Assembly: GCF_028372415.1 (NCBI RefSeq)
Contig: NC_092874.1
Location: 58,317,865-58,381,864, forward strand
Origin: Notamacropus eugenii
Taxonomy: Eukaryota > Chordata > Mammalia > Diprotodontia > Macropodidae
DNA length: 64,000 nt
Reading direction: 5' to 3'
In this document: positions 22,546 to 33,205 of the stretch, one piece after another
Position numbering within the stretch: the stretch's first letter is position 1
Layout: the number at the start of each line of letters is the position of its first letter
The notes under the pieces: model-generated
Databases searched by the model: none
Told to the model about the DNA's origin: nothing
The model's input: only the letters and a program-made list of their open reading frames with translations
Translations under genes and position numbers: made by a program

Positions 22546-22890
22546 AATGGGTATAAAGACACAAAAGAAACGTGATTGCTCAGACATGTACAAATACAAA
22601 TATGGACACATACTGAGCAGAAGAAATCAAATAAAAACACAATAGCACTGAAACTATCCTTAAAACCTAGACATGTAAATACAGACACCTACATGATAGA
22701 ATCCTTTTAGAATTCATTGAGTTGTTATTGGGGTTTGAACAAAGGTGGATTCAATCTGGTCCCTGAAATAGCGCCTTAGGTGACAATAGTCCATGGGGTA
22801 ATATTCAGAGCCTTTCTTCATTCACCAGATCTATAAAGTATTCCACTGGATGATAGGAGCTACCTTTTTTTAAATCTTTATATTCCCAGT
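22546..22890. other. Unassigned stretch
   Basis: I recognise no gene or family. A weak L2-antisense character is possible near the left edge. Confidence 0.35.
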
Positions 22891-23340
22891 ACCTGGAGCA
22901 CAGAAAAAACTTAATGAATATATGTTGAATTGTGATAAACTTATAAACAAAATTCTATTCTGTGCAGAATGAGCTCTAGATCATTTAAACTAATAAACAG
23001 AATGGTAGTTCAGATATACAAGTATTTTATGTTTGTCTTTTGGAATTCATTTTTTTTTTTATAATCCAATGTGGATGTGTTTGTTGTTTTGGGAACTTAC
23101 AACACTTCAAAATAAGGAAACCATTCAACTTGAGAGGATATGTGAAACTTCAGTTTCCTCTTTTAATTAATAATGAAGTACTGTATTTAATTTAAACAAT
23201 AAAAGCCTGGGGCATAGAAAGTACTTAATAAATTTATGCTGAATTGGAATCAATTTTTGACAAAATTCTATTCTTTATAAAGTCAACTCTGGGTCATCTG
23301 AACTAAAAGAGAGTGGTAGTTCAGATATACAAATATTTTC
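22891..23340. repeat. Local direct duplication of about 140 bp
   Basis: Copies at 22891-23030 and 23204-23340 both start with a SINE-like tail (cctgg.gcacagaa, then cttaat.aat). Both continue through the same non-SINE sequence: caaaattctattct, then tcatttaaac or tcatctgaac, and ggtagttcagatatacaa. They are clearly diverged, so the duplication is old. Confidence 0.8.
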
Positions 23341-24321
23341 TTCTATAAGTATTGAAATAATGCAGGAAAGTATATTAGTGAAGTATTGGGATTTAAACTC
23401 GATGAGATTAGAGGGAAAGCTATATTATTCACTTTATATTGTATTTATAGCTTCTGAGTAGATTTTTGTGCTAGTTTCTAAGCCAAAGTTAATGTAATAA
23501 GGGAGAATGTGAGAATTAAAATCCATGGACATAATTACAGTACATTTAATAATGGCTATAATGTACTTTGTATGTTTTGGACCCAGCTAAAGGATATGTG
23601 TTTTGATTGAAGGTCAAATAGTCAATGTTACTGGCAAAAAAACATCAATTTGCAAATTCATTATCAATTAGGGTCCTGCTTATATTTCTAGGGTCAAGTT
23701 TAGCTAATTGGTTAATTGAAATAATCTTGATCATCTCTCTTAGATGCATTAGTCTATTAAGAATAATGAGTCTGGATTAAAAACAAGAGGTGCAAACTTT
23801 ACTAGTTTTATGTCAGTAGGGATCCAAACTCTTCAATCTTCTTATAGAGTCAAAGTTCCCAAGGTTGAAACTGATTGTTCTGAAAGGAAAGACAGGATTA
23901 TCTTTCACAGTAGAACTAGAAAAAGGACCTTTTTTCCATGAATGTGTCAATTGTTCTTCCATGTTTGAAGACATTTTTTCCCCTTGTGTATTATATTTAC
24001 ATGTAACTACAAAACCTAAAAGTACCACTTCAGTAATGAGAAATTATTAAGGAAAAATATGTATAAACCATATACTATTAGAGCTGAATCTTAAAATACT
24101 TTGTATATTAATTATATTTGGATTTTTAAGCAAGTATTTTGTGTTGCATTCTCTTCATGTTTCACTTATTTCATTCTGGATTGATGCTTTTATTATGGTT
24201 TCTCTATCAAGTCAGTTTGTGTCAATCATGTAGGAGTTCTGAAGCCCATGGGAGTCCACAGAGGTAGCTGGAGTCAGAGAATGGGAAAATGAACAGATAT
24301 AAAGAGAGAGGTAAATACCAC
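23341..24321. other. Unassigned, possibly single-copy stretch
   Basis: About 1 kb without a recognised repeat and without a convincing exon. Short frames at 23813-24050 show no family resemblance. Confidence 0.45.
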
Positions 24322-24368
24322 ATATGCACATACACACGTATACACATATATATACATACATACATACA
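24322..24368. repeat. (ACATA)n-like microsatellite
   Basis: Imperfect run (catatgcacatacacacgta, then tacatacatacatacac). Confidence 0.8.
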
Positions 24369-24376
24369 CTTGACTT

Positions 24377-24625
24377 GTGGGCTGCTGGGTGGTACAATGG
24401 AGAAGGCTGGGCCTGGAGTTAGGAGGGACCTGAATTTTTATCCGGCCTCAGACACTTACTATCTGTGTGACCCTGGTCAAGTCACTTAACCTTGTTGCCT
24501 CAGTTTCCTCATTTGTCAAATGAACTGGAAAAGGAAATGGTAAACCACTCCAGTATCTTTGCCAAGAAAATGACAGTGGGGTCATGAAGAGTCAGAAACA
24601 ACTCAAAACGACAAAACAACACACC
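24377..24625 (+). repeat. Mar-1-type tRNA-derived SINE
   Basis: Head gggctgctgggtggtacaat, body ctatctgtgtgaccctggtc, 3' part ccactccagtatctttgcca and gggtcatgaagagtcagaaa, and a CAA-rich tail. A full-length copy of moderate age. Confidence 0.8.
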
Positions 24626-25107
24626 TGAGCTGTAACTAATTGTAATTGTACCTGGAAAAATTCGGTTCAGTTGGAGGGCAGCAATGACAAGATCACAGAG
24701 GAAAGTAACATCATGGGTGCATTCCTGACACTAGAAGGGGATAGCCCATCCCACAGAAAATGGATCCTTGTCCCCTCAGAATTTTTGAGGGAGAACGTGG
24801 CTTACTGGAAAGGAATACCATGATACCAAGACCCTAGAGATAAAGAATAAGACCAGTTATGCTATTTGCTACCCTAGGACCACAAGCCAAGGAATGTTCA
24901 CCATGGGGAGTGAGTGTACCTCTCTTGATGAGGAAATATTTCCCACCTTAACATCAGTACTCTGGGGGTAAAGCCCTGTTCGCCTCATTCTAGTTATGGA
25001 TCTTATTTACAGAGAAACACGTATACACAAACATACACATATATACTGACAATCATTCCTACTAAAACTGGAAAGCGGTTTGTTTAGAACTATACTTAGT
25101 TATGTTA
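24626..25107. other. Unassigned stretch
   Basis: I recognise no gene or family. A short CA/TA run lies near 25020-25045. Confidence 0.4.
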
Positions 25108-25274
25108 GTATATCTTGGATATCAGACCCTAAGAGATAGATGATGCAAAGATATTTTTTCCCTAATCCATACCTTTCCTTTTTATCTTCACTGCATTGTT
25201 TTTGTTGCTGCAAAAACTTTTCAGTTTCATGTAATTGAAGTAACCTATTTTATCTTTTGTGACTACCTCTATGT

Positions 25275-25703
25275 AGCATGGAGAGTGACCACAGCCCCTA
25301 AAACCTTCTTGGTAGGTGGGCTAAATCAGGTTGAGGGTAATTGACAGGCCTCAAACGTGTTGATGAGTTAGGGGGATGTCTACTCCAAGCATGTGAAGTG
25401 TTCCTCAGTGGAATGGTCAGATGAGAACAGTTTGTTCCAATAACTATGAGGGCAGTGAAAGCAAATGTTGTGGAATATTAGAGCTTTGTCAGACATGGAA
25501 GGTACCAAGGTCATCCACTGCATCCCAGGCCATCATCAGGCATCTTGACTTTTGTCTTGTCACTGGACGTTGATGACTCTGGAAGAGAAAGTGAGGCTGA
25601 TGGCTTTTGTGCAACTCTGCCTCACTTAAATCCATTCCATGCACAGTCAAAACATCACCCATGATGTCACTGGTCCTCTTCAAAACTGAAGCCTGAACAA
25701 CAA
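25275..25703 (+). mobile_element. RTE-clade LINE 3' region (or RTE-tailed repeat)
   Basis: This block reads cttcttggtaggtgggctaa, agtgttcctcagtggaatgg, gtcatccactgcatcccagg and actctggaagagaaagtgag. It ends ggtcctcttcaaaactgaag, then cctgaacaacaa. The terminal 120 bp resemble the tail of the tRNA-headed SINEs at 5579, 14545 and 47468, so this family may be the LINE that moved those SINEs. A RTE name is my best recollection; the clade needs a database check. Confidence 0.6.
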
Positions 25704-25937
25704 TGCCTGATTAAGAACTCCATCTAGCTCTGCTGGGAAAGGTACATATTCTGATTACCTTAATTTTAAAAAATGGTATGATTTTTGGTATTTGTATTAT
25801 CTGTCCATTTTTGAATTTGTTGTGGTTTATGTTATATGATGTGGGTCTAAACCTAATTTCTGCTAAGCTACTTTCCTAGTTTTCCCAGCAGCTGTCAAAT
25901 GAGAGCATTCTTCTACAAGCAATTCATGTTCTCAGAC

Positions 25938-26000
25938 CAGTAAATCAATAAATCAACATTTATTAATTGCCTACTATGTGTCAGACACTGTACTAAATGC
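25938..26000 (+). repeat. MIR3/L2-tail type scrap
   Basis: The segment reads aaatcaacatttattaattg, then ctactatgtgtcagacactg. Confidence 0.65.
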
Positions 26001-26189
26001 AGAATTTATTAAATGCTATTTGCCTATTCCCCTATTCTTCTTTTCTATTTTTTTGGTTTTCTTTTTGGTAGGTTTTGTTTTACTGTTTTGGACTGTTACT
26101 GTAGTTTTGATCTTATAGCTTCTGGGGAGCAGCTTTTCCTATCAATGCAGATTGGCACCTGCTCTGTACTCTACCGTCTTAGTTGTTTG

Positions 26190-26312
26190 GATCAGTGAGA
26201 GGTTAGGTCACTTCTGCAGGATTGCACAGCCCATATGTGCCAGGGGTTGGACATGAACTCAGATCTTTGTGACTCTAAGGTCAGCTGTCTGTCCATTGCC
26301 CCATGCCTCTTC
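26190..26312 (-). repeat. tRNA-type SINE head, antisense
   Basis: The + strand reads ttaggtcacttctgcaggat, then atgaactcagatctttgtga, then ctgtctgtccattgccccat. This is the reverse complement of a SINE body and head. Confidence 0.6.
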
Positions 26313-26449
26313 TCTTTGATATTTTTAAAAACTATTTCCAAATAATTTTTAAGATTACTTTTTTGGTAACATAATTTGAAGTCTGTAAATCTGAGTAAGA
26401 CTTTTCCCTTCATTTCTACTTTTTTCATCATTTCAAATCTTTCTCTCAC

Positions 26450-26630
26450 ACTAACTAGTTGTGTGCTTCTGGGCAAATCATTTAACCATTCTCAGCCTCA
26501 GTTTCCTTATCTGTAAAATGGGGATAATAATAGCACCAATTTGGTGAGAATCAAATGAGGTAACATAAGTAAAGTGATTTGGAAATCTGAAAGTTCTATA
26601 TGAATACTAGCTATTATTATTTCCTCCAAG
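26450..26630 (+). repeat. Ther-1/MIR-type CORE-SINE 3' part
   Basis: The segment reads agttgtgtgcttctgggcaa, ctcagtttccttatctgtaa, a GATAATAATAG run, and a terminal gaatactagctattattatt. The ATT-rich end is the type from which trinucleotide repeats grow elsewhere in this window. Confidence 0.75.
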
Positions 26631-27094
26631 GTTCTAGTTCTTTTGTCCCTCTAGACAAAGTTCTTTTGCCCAGCTCTATATTGTTTTGATATAATACTAA
26701 TTCTATAAATTACTTTAAGTAGTATCATTATTTTTATTATTTTGTCATGACCACATGACTAGTGAATATTCCTTTAATTTTTGTCAATTTTTTGTTTTAA
26801 AAAAATGCTTTATAATTGTATTTATATCACTTCTTGGGTGTACCTTGGTGGACCTCCAGATAGTTTATTCATTTTGTAGTTCTTTTTTAATAAGACTATC
26901 CTTTCAATTATTTCCTCTTGGATTGTTTTATTGTTATATAGAAATGCTGGTGATTTGGGTGGATTTAGTGTGTGTCCTGTTGTCTTATTAAAGTTATTAA
27001 GTGTCTCAATTAGCTTCTTTGCTGATTCTCTGAGGTTTGTATAGGTGAATCATATTATTGACAAATGGGGATAACTTTGTCTTCCTTTTGCCTA

Positions 27095-27357
27095 TTCACT
27101 GACTGAATATTAATCATCTGCTATGTGCCAGGCACAGTGGCAGGCGAGGGGGACACAAACATCCAATGAAAGTTTCTGTCCTCAAAAAGCTTACATTCTA
27201 TTGAGGGGGAAAAATATGTATATAGACAAGAAAATACACCTTAAATACAAGTAATGGGAAGGAATCTCTAATAGCTGGTGGAATCAAGAAAGGCCTTTTG
27301 TAGGAGATGGTACCTGAAGGCAGTTAAGAGTTCCAAGAGGCTGAAGTGTGCAGGGAG
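27095..27357 (-). repeat. L2 3' region, antisense
   Basis: The + strand reads tctgctatgtgccaggcaca, aaaagcttacattctattga and aaggccttttgtaggagatg. This is the reverse complement of the L2 3' end. Confidence 0.65.
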
Positions 27358-27477
27358 AATTTTTTTGAAGTCTATTTTTATTATAAACTTAATTATTATT
27401 AACAAACACAAGAATTCCAGCTTACCAAGAAAGATAGCAACAAAAGGGATTGTATATGAAACTACCTAAACTATCTT

Positions 27478-27630
27478 TTTTTTTGGGGGGGGTGGGGATC
27501 AGGCAATCAGGGTTGTGACTTGCCCAGGGTCACACAGCTAGTAATCATCAAGTATCTGAGGCCAAATTTGAACTCAGGTCCTCTTGATTCCAGGGCCAGT
27601 GCTCTATCCACTGTGCCATCTAGCTGTCCC
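27478..27630 (-). repeat. Mar-1-type SINE, antisense, perfect target duplication
   Basis: The + strand starts with a T-run and goes on to cttgcccagggtcacacagc, tgaactcaggtcctcttgat and catctagctgtcccc. It is bounded by identical 16-bp copies of CTACCTAAACTATCTT (27462-27477 and 27631-27646). The short length and perfect flanks point to a relatively recent insertion. Confidence 0.93.
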
Positions 27631-27654
27631 CTACCTAAACTATCTTAACTAAAA

Positions 27655-28125
27655 TTCTAGGCATTTTCTCTGACTGGCCCTCATGCCTGGACCACTCCTC
27701 TTCCATTGTAATCACTGACCTTCCTGGCTTCCTTTAAGTCCCAGCTAAAATCCCACCTTCTACAAGAAACGTTCATCAATCTCTCTTAATTCTAGTGTTT
27801 TCACTGTTTTAATTGTTTCCTCTTTATATAGCTTGTTTTCTACATATTTGTTTGCATGTTATCTCCTCTATTAGACGGTAAACTCCTTGAGAGCAGGAAC
27901 TGTCTTTTCCTTCCTTCCTTCCTTCCTTCCTTCCTTCCTTCCTTCCTTCCTTCCTTCCTTCCTTCCTTCCTTTTTCTCCTTCCTTCCTTTCTCTCCTTTC
28001 TTCTTTCTCTCTTTTTTCTCTTCCTTCTTTCTCTCTTTCCTTTTTCCCTCTCTCCCCCCATCTCTTTCTTTCCCCAATGCTATAGCTCAGTGCCTGATTC
28101 ATAGGAGGTGTTTGTTTGTTTAATT
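27655..28125 (+). mobile_element. L2 3' end with an internal microsatellite
   Basis: L2 blocks: tcatgcctggaccactcctc, gtcccagctaaaatcccacc, tagacggtaaactccttgag, then gcaggaactgtcttttcc. The repeat follows, and the tail resumes with ccccaatgctatagctcagt and gcctgattcataggaggtg. The (CCTT)n/(CTTT)n array of about 165 bp at 27908-28072 replaces the CCTTTCTTTGTATCCC-type segment normal for the tail. Confidence 0.8.
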
Positions 28126-28239
28126 TGTTTTCACAAACTGTTAAATGTAAGACAGTAGTAACAAAATTGCCATGTTTGTGTCCCCTTTGAACAAAGAATA
28201 TTCTAGGTCCCCGAAGATTTATGACTTTCCAAAGGCAGA

Positions 28240-28445
28240 GTAGTGAGATGGAACATCATGCCTGAGGAATAGGGAATAGGTGAGTTTGACTGGAATGTGA
28301 AGAAGAGGTTAGAGTCAGATTGAAAAGGGTTTTAGATGCCTAACAGAAAAGATTGCATTCAGTCCTAGAGTCAATGGGTAGCCATTGAGTGTTCTTGATT
28401 GGGGGAATGATAAGGTCAGACCTGTGTTTTAGGAGTATCACTATC
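28240..28445 (-). repeat. L2 fragment, antisense
   Basis: The + strand reads gggttttagatgcctaacag, caatgggtagccattgagtg and aaggtcagacctgtgtttta. This is the reverse complement of L2 3' sequence. Confidence 0.65.
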
Positions 28446-29774
28446 AAGGGCTGAGGGCAACTCTCATTCCCAGTTTTTCCTCCCTTACAGGAGATGCTAA
28501 CTCTTTTGGCTTTTGTGCTATGTGCATTTGACAGTAACTTAACTTTTGGGTAACCTATGATCTCGCTGCCACCATCACAACAGGACCTCATTAGATGGTC
28601 CTAAAATCATGTCAATATTTCAAAGGATGACTGTGATTTTTGAATGGTGGTACAATGGAGATTAATTTTTGAAACTTGTTTCCCCTTAAGTAAATAACAT
28701 GTTAACCAGAAATATTTGTTCTGTATTTCAGTAATTTCTCCTATTGTTTTTCAATAATCACCCTATTCAAGTTTAGTATTTTAGTTTCTCAAATAATTCT
28801 CACTTGAGATGGTTTTCAAAAAATTGTCCAAAAAAAAGAAGCTGAAGCAAGGGTTGTCATGCAGAAAATGCTTGATTCCAAAATGGAAAAAAAGGCTGAC
28901 AACTCCACTGGTCCTCTCATGATGTCAAGAGAAAATGAAAAAGGCCCCCCTAAGCATAGCCTATTGGATGGATTCTCAGCAGCAAATCTCTCTGTGAGGA
29001 TATAGACAGGGATTTCACAGGGTAGAGAGGCATGGATGGGTTGTGTGATTTGTATAAGAGGGTACATTCACATTGATGAGATCACCAATCTATTTGGCTA
29101 TTTATTTGTCAAATTTAAATTTCCATTTCATACTCACTTAAGTGTCTGGCAAAAGTAAGTTGAACCAATACCTATGATTTTTTTTCAGACTTGCTATTAT
29201 CATCAGTAGAAAAACCAGGAAATCAAGACCCAAGGATCAATTTGGGGAATACAGTTTTGATTTCTCTTAGATGTTTTTCTTCTAAGTTGAGGAAATAGGT
29301 ATAGTTTATGGAAAGAGACAATGAGGATGTGATAAAACCTTTCATCATCTGTTAATTCTCTATTTCCAGGGATTAGAACTATGTTCACAATAACTATAGC
29401 CATATATAAATAAGCTTCTTCTGCTAGATTGATCTGGTGTGGAACATCTGGTAGAAACAGGATGTTGTTGGGTGAGCAGCTGGAGGTTGTCACAGTTCTC
29501 TTGCAATTCTGACTGTTTCATATCCAATCTCAGCACCAGAATGACCACTGGCAAGAACCTCTCCCTTTGGAGAAGACCCACAGTAGATTCTATATGTACC
29601 TTTATTCCTGTTTGCCTGTTTCAGCCTCTCTGGACCATGTTAGTCAGAGAAAAGGAATTTTCCTCCTCATATTTTTGCAAAATAAAGTCAGGCTTTTTGT
29701 GCATCAGTGATATAGGATGCCTTAAGGTAGAGAATGTTCTTGTTTTTGTTGATGTTGTTGCTGCCAGTCAGTTA
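28446..29774. other. Unassigned stretch with one protein-like frame
   Basis: About 1.3 kb without a recognised repeat. A + strand frame open from 28808 to the stop at 29003-29005 gives about 65 residues. It has a Lys/Glu-rich start (QKIVQKKEAEARVVMQKML) and ends SAANLSVRI. I do not recognise it. It could be a processed-pseudogene scrap or chance. Confidence 0.4.
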
Positions 29775-30123
29775 ACTAGTATTTATTACATGCCTGCTGT
29801 GTGCCAGGCAGTGTTCCAAGCACTGGAGATACAAAGAAAGGTAAAACAAAACAAAAGCAAACAAAAAACCAACCATTCCTGCCCTTGAGGATCTCACAGT
29901 CTGATGGAGGAGACAGCATGCTGACAATTACATGTGAAAGAGTTATATATAGCAAAAATTTGGAATGCTCTCAGAGGTAAGGAACTGAGATTAGAGAGGG
30001 TTGGGAGGGGCTCCTCACAGAGGGTAGGAATTTATCTGAGACTTTATGGAAGCCATGAGGGAGAGATAGAGAGGGGAAGCATACCAGGAATGGGGCACAG
30101 CCCTTGAAAATGCCCAAAGTTGG
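29775..30123 (-). repeat. L2 3' region, antisense, left part
   Basis: The + strand reads ttacatgcctgctgtgtgcc, agcactggagatacaaagaa, ccttgaggatctcacagtct and gaatttatctgagactttat. It is broken by the L1 at 30124 and resumes at 33053. Confidence 0.75.
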
Positions 30124-33052
30124 ACTTCTGATGCTAAGATGGTGGAGTGAGGAAGGAACCCTTTGAAGTCCTTCTAAATTTCCTTCCAAAAAACTAGAAA
30201 ACCACTTCAGAATTGGTCTAGGAGCAGGGAAGCAGCTTATTAGCCAGACAGGAAAGGCCTGTCTCACTGGGGTGGGAGGGGACAAAGGTCCAAGAGCAGC
30301 AGCAGCAGCCAGCATCATAGGAGGGGGATTGAAGCAAGGCTCCAAGCCTGGGGCAATTCACCGGTGGGGCCCCATCCTCCTGTAGACCTGCAGCCCACTA
30401 GGCAAGTGAGCAGTCTGTGTGAGCAGCCCCCTAGGCTAGTGAGCAGCCTCACCCCAGCCACCCTATCCCCAGCACAAGCTGCCAGTGAGACCCTGACCTC
30501 ACTGCTGTCCAGTAGTGAAGCCCTGCCCTGCAATATGCCCACAGAGAGACCTTGTTTCCATAGAAACCCAGAAGCTGTGCCCCATCCCTGCAGCAGGCCA
30601 AGAGCTAAACCCCAAATCCAGGGGAGGTCAAAAGGGAGCCTCCTCCAATCCAAGCCAGAAGGGAAGTCTACCCTCCAGTGAAAGCAAGGAGCTAAGCCTG
30701 AAGCTCAGTGAAAGCCAGCAGTAAGTCCCTGAGCTCTAGCACAAAAAGCTTGGGACAGTATAGGACCAGAGCTCAACTCTCATATGAAAACACCAAGTCA
30801 CAAAAAAGGCTGAAAAATGAGCAAAAGCAAAAAAAGAACTTGACTATAGAAAGTTACTATGGTAGTAGGTACAAACTGAGAAGAGGACAATAGTGTCAAA
30901 ATGACCACATGTGAAGTCTCAGAGAAAAATGTAATTTGGTTTCAGGCTCAAGAAAGAATTCATGGAATAGCTTAAAAAGGATTTTAAAAAGTAAAATAGA
31001 GAAATAGAAGAAAAATTGGGAAAAGAAATGAGAGTAATACAAGAAAATCATGAAAAAAAGAGTCATATCATGGGAAAAGAGATGTAAAAATTTACCAAAG
31101 AAAATAACTCCCTACAAATGGAATTGGTCAAATGGAAAAGGAAGTGCTCACTGAAGAAAATTATTCCTTAAAAATTAGAATTGAACAAGTAAAGCTAATG
31201 ACTCTATGAGACATCAAGATACAATAAAGCAAAATTTAAAAAACTGGAAAAACAACTGACCTAGAAAATAGATCCAGGTGAGATGATATAAGAATTATTG
31301 GATTACCTGAATACCATGAACAAAAAAACCCCTAAAACCCTGGACAACATCTTTCAAGAAAATATCAAAGAAAACTGCCCTGATATATTAGAACCAGAGG
31401 GCAAAATAGAAATGGAAAGAATCCACTCATCATTGTCTGAGATTCCAAAATGAAAATTACTAGGAACATCATAGCCAAATTCCAGATTTGACTGGATCAA
31501 GGAGAAAGTACTGTAAGCAGTTAAAAAGAAACACTTTAAATATTGGGGAGCTGCAGTCAAGATTACACAGGATTGGCAGCTTCCACATTAAAGAAGCAGA
31601 GGGAAGGCAAAGGAATAGGATTGTGATCAGGAATCACCTACCCAGCACAACTGAATATAATCTTTCAAGAGGAAAATTGACATTTAATGAACTAAAAGAT
31701 TTTCAAGAATTCCTAATTAAAAGACTAGAGCTGAAGAAAAAGTTTGACTTCCAAATACAAGACTCAAAATACACATAAAAAGGTAAAAAAGGAGCAAGAA
31801 AGAGAAGATATAAGAAATTCAATTATTTTAAACTGTTTGTATTTCTATATGGCAAGATAATATTTGTAATTCTTAAGAATTTTATTACTATAAGAGCAAT
31901 TAGGAGGAGTATATGTAGACAAAGGATGTGGATATAAGTTGATTTTGATGGGATGATACCCCTAAAAATAAAATAAAGGGATAGGAAAGAAAATTATGCT
32001 GCAAGAAGGAGGGAGGAGATTGAATGGAATAAGTTATCCCACATAAAAGAGTCATGAAAGAGAGATTATAATGGAAGGGAAGATGGGGGTTATGAGGGTG
32101 GTTATGAGCAGCAAAGCTTAAACCTCACTCTCATCAAAATTGGCTCAAAGAGGGAATAACATATATACTCAGTTGGATACAGAAGTCTATATCACCTTTT
32201 AAGGAAGTAAAAAGGGATGGGGATAACATCAGAGGAGGGTGGATTGATAAATATATTGATAATATATTGGGGAAGTGGGTGATCAGAAGTAAAACACTTC
32301 TCAGGAGGGAAAAGGTGGTAGGTAAGAGAGAGGGGAAATTTTAAACAAGCAAAAGTAGCATGGAGGAAAATACAATTAATTATCATAACTATAAATGTGA
32401 ATGGAATGAGTTCACCCATAAAACAGAAGTGGATATCAGAATAGACCAAAAACTAGAATTCTACAATATGTTGTTTATAAGAAACACATTTGGAACAGAG
32501 AGATAGACAGAGATTAAAGGAAAAGGGCTGGAGCAGAATCTATGATGCTTCAGCTGAAGTAAAGAAAGCAGGGGTAGTAATCATGATCTCAGACAAGCAA
32601 AACCAAAAATAGATCTAATTAAAAGAGATAGAAAGGTAGTCTAGCCATACCAGATCTCAAATTGTATTATAAACATTGTACACAGCAATATTATTTGATG
32701 AAGGACTATGAATGACTTAGTTATTCTCAGCAAGACAGTGATCCAAGACAATTCTAAAGGAGTAATGATGAAACCTACTATCTGCCTCCAGGGAAAGAAC
32801 TGATGTTGTTTGAATACAGATGAAAGCATGCTATTTCACTTTCCTTCATTTTTTTCTTTCATTTGAGTCTTCTTATACAGAATGACTAATATGGAAATAT
32901 TTTACATAATTGCACATATATAACCTATATCTGATTGCTTACCATCTCAGGGAGAGGGGAGGGGAGGAAGGGAAGAAAGGAGTGCTGCTATTGGAAGTCA
33001 AAACTTTAAATTAAAGTGTAAAAACAAAATAAAAGAATGGGAGAACATAAAA
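30124..33052 (+). mobile_element. L1 with internal ORF2 deletion, inserted in L2
   Basis: The 5' region starts near gctaagatggtggagtgagg (30134). ORF1 remnants run from about 30815 to 31778, with RRM and C-terminal pieces such as GIPYHEQ-like and LSRGKLTFNELKDFQEF. The ORF1-ORF2 spacer and the first part of the ORF2 endonuclease follow to about 32635 (cataactataaatgtgaatg near 32385). The sequence then jumps at about 32640 to short ORF2 scraps and the 3' UTR (atgactaatatggaaatatt near 32882), with an A-rich end. Near-identical flanks aaaatgcccaaagttgg (30107-30123) and ataatgcccagagttgg (33053-33069) are its target duplication. It is not autonomous. Confidence 0.8.
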
Positions 33053-33205
33053 ATAATGCCCAGAGTTGGGACATGGATTATTGTGTGCATGTTCAAGGAA
33101 TATGAATGATGCCATTGTCAGTGGGTTGCACAATTCATGGAAAGGAATAAGATGAAAAACACTGGCAAGACAGGAGGGTAAGAAGGGGCCAGGTTATGAA
33201 AGGTT
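33053..33205 (-). repeat. L2 3' region, antisense, right part
   Basis: It continues 29775-30123 with cagagttgggacatggatta, gaggaatatgaat-like text and agggtaagaaggggccaggt, and ends at a T-run at about 33206. Confidence 0.7.

Larger units (their letters stand above)
25108..27085 (-). mobile_element. L1 ORF2 fragment, antisense, with several inserts
   Basis: Antisense L1 pieces appear in order: 25130-25270 (tgcaaaaacttttcagtttc), 25706-25935 (ttttcccagcagctgtcaaa) and 26645-27085 (gaaatgctggtgatttgggt; gctgattctctgaggtttgt). The first break is filled by an RTE-like element. The second is filled by a MIR3-like scrap, two SINEs and unassigned sequence. It covers part of the former reverse transcriptase C-terminal half and is degenerate. 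Confidence 0.65.

Noticed and set aside
30350-30724. Pro/Ser-rich frames on both strands near 30.4-30.7 kb
   Set aside because: This is the GC-richer 5' region of the L1 at 30124-33052, and the frames lack conservation signs.
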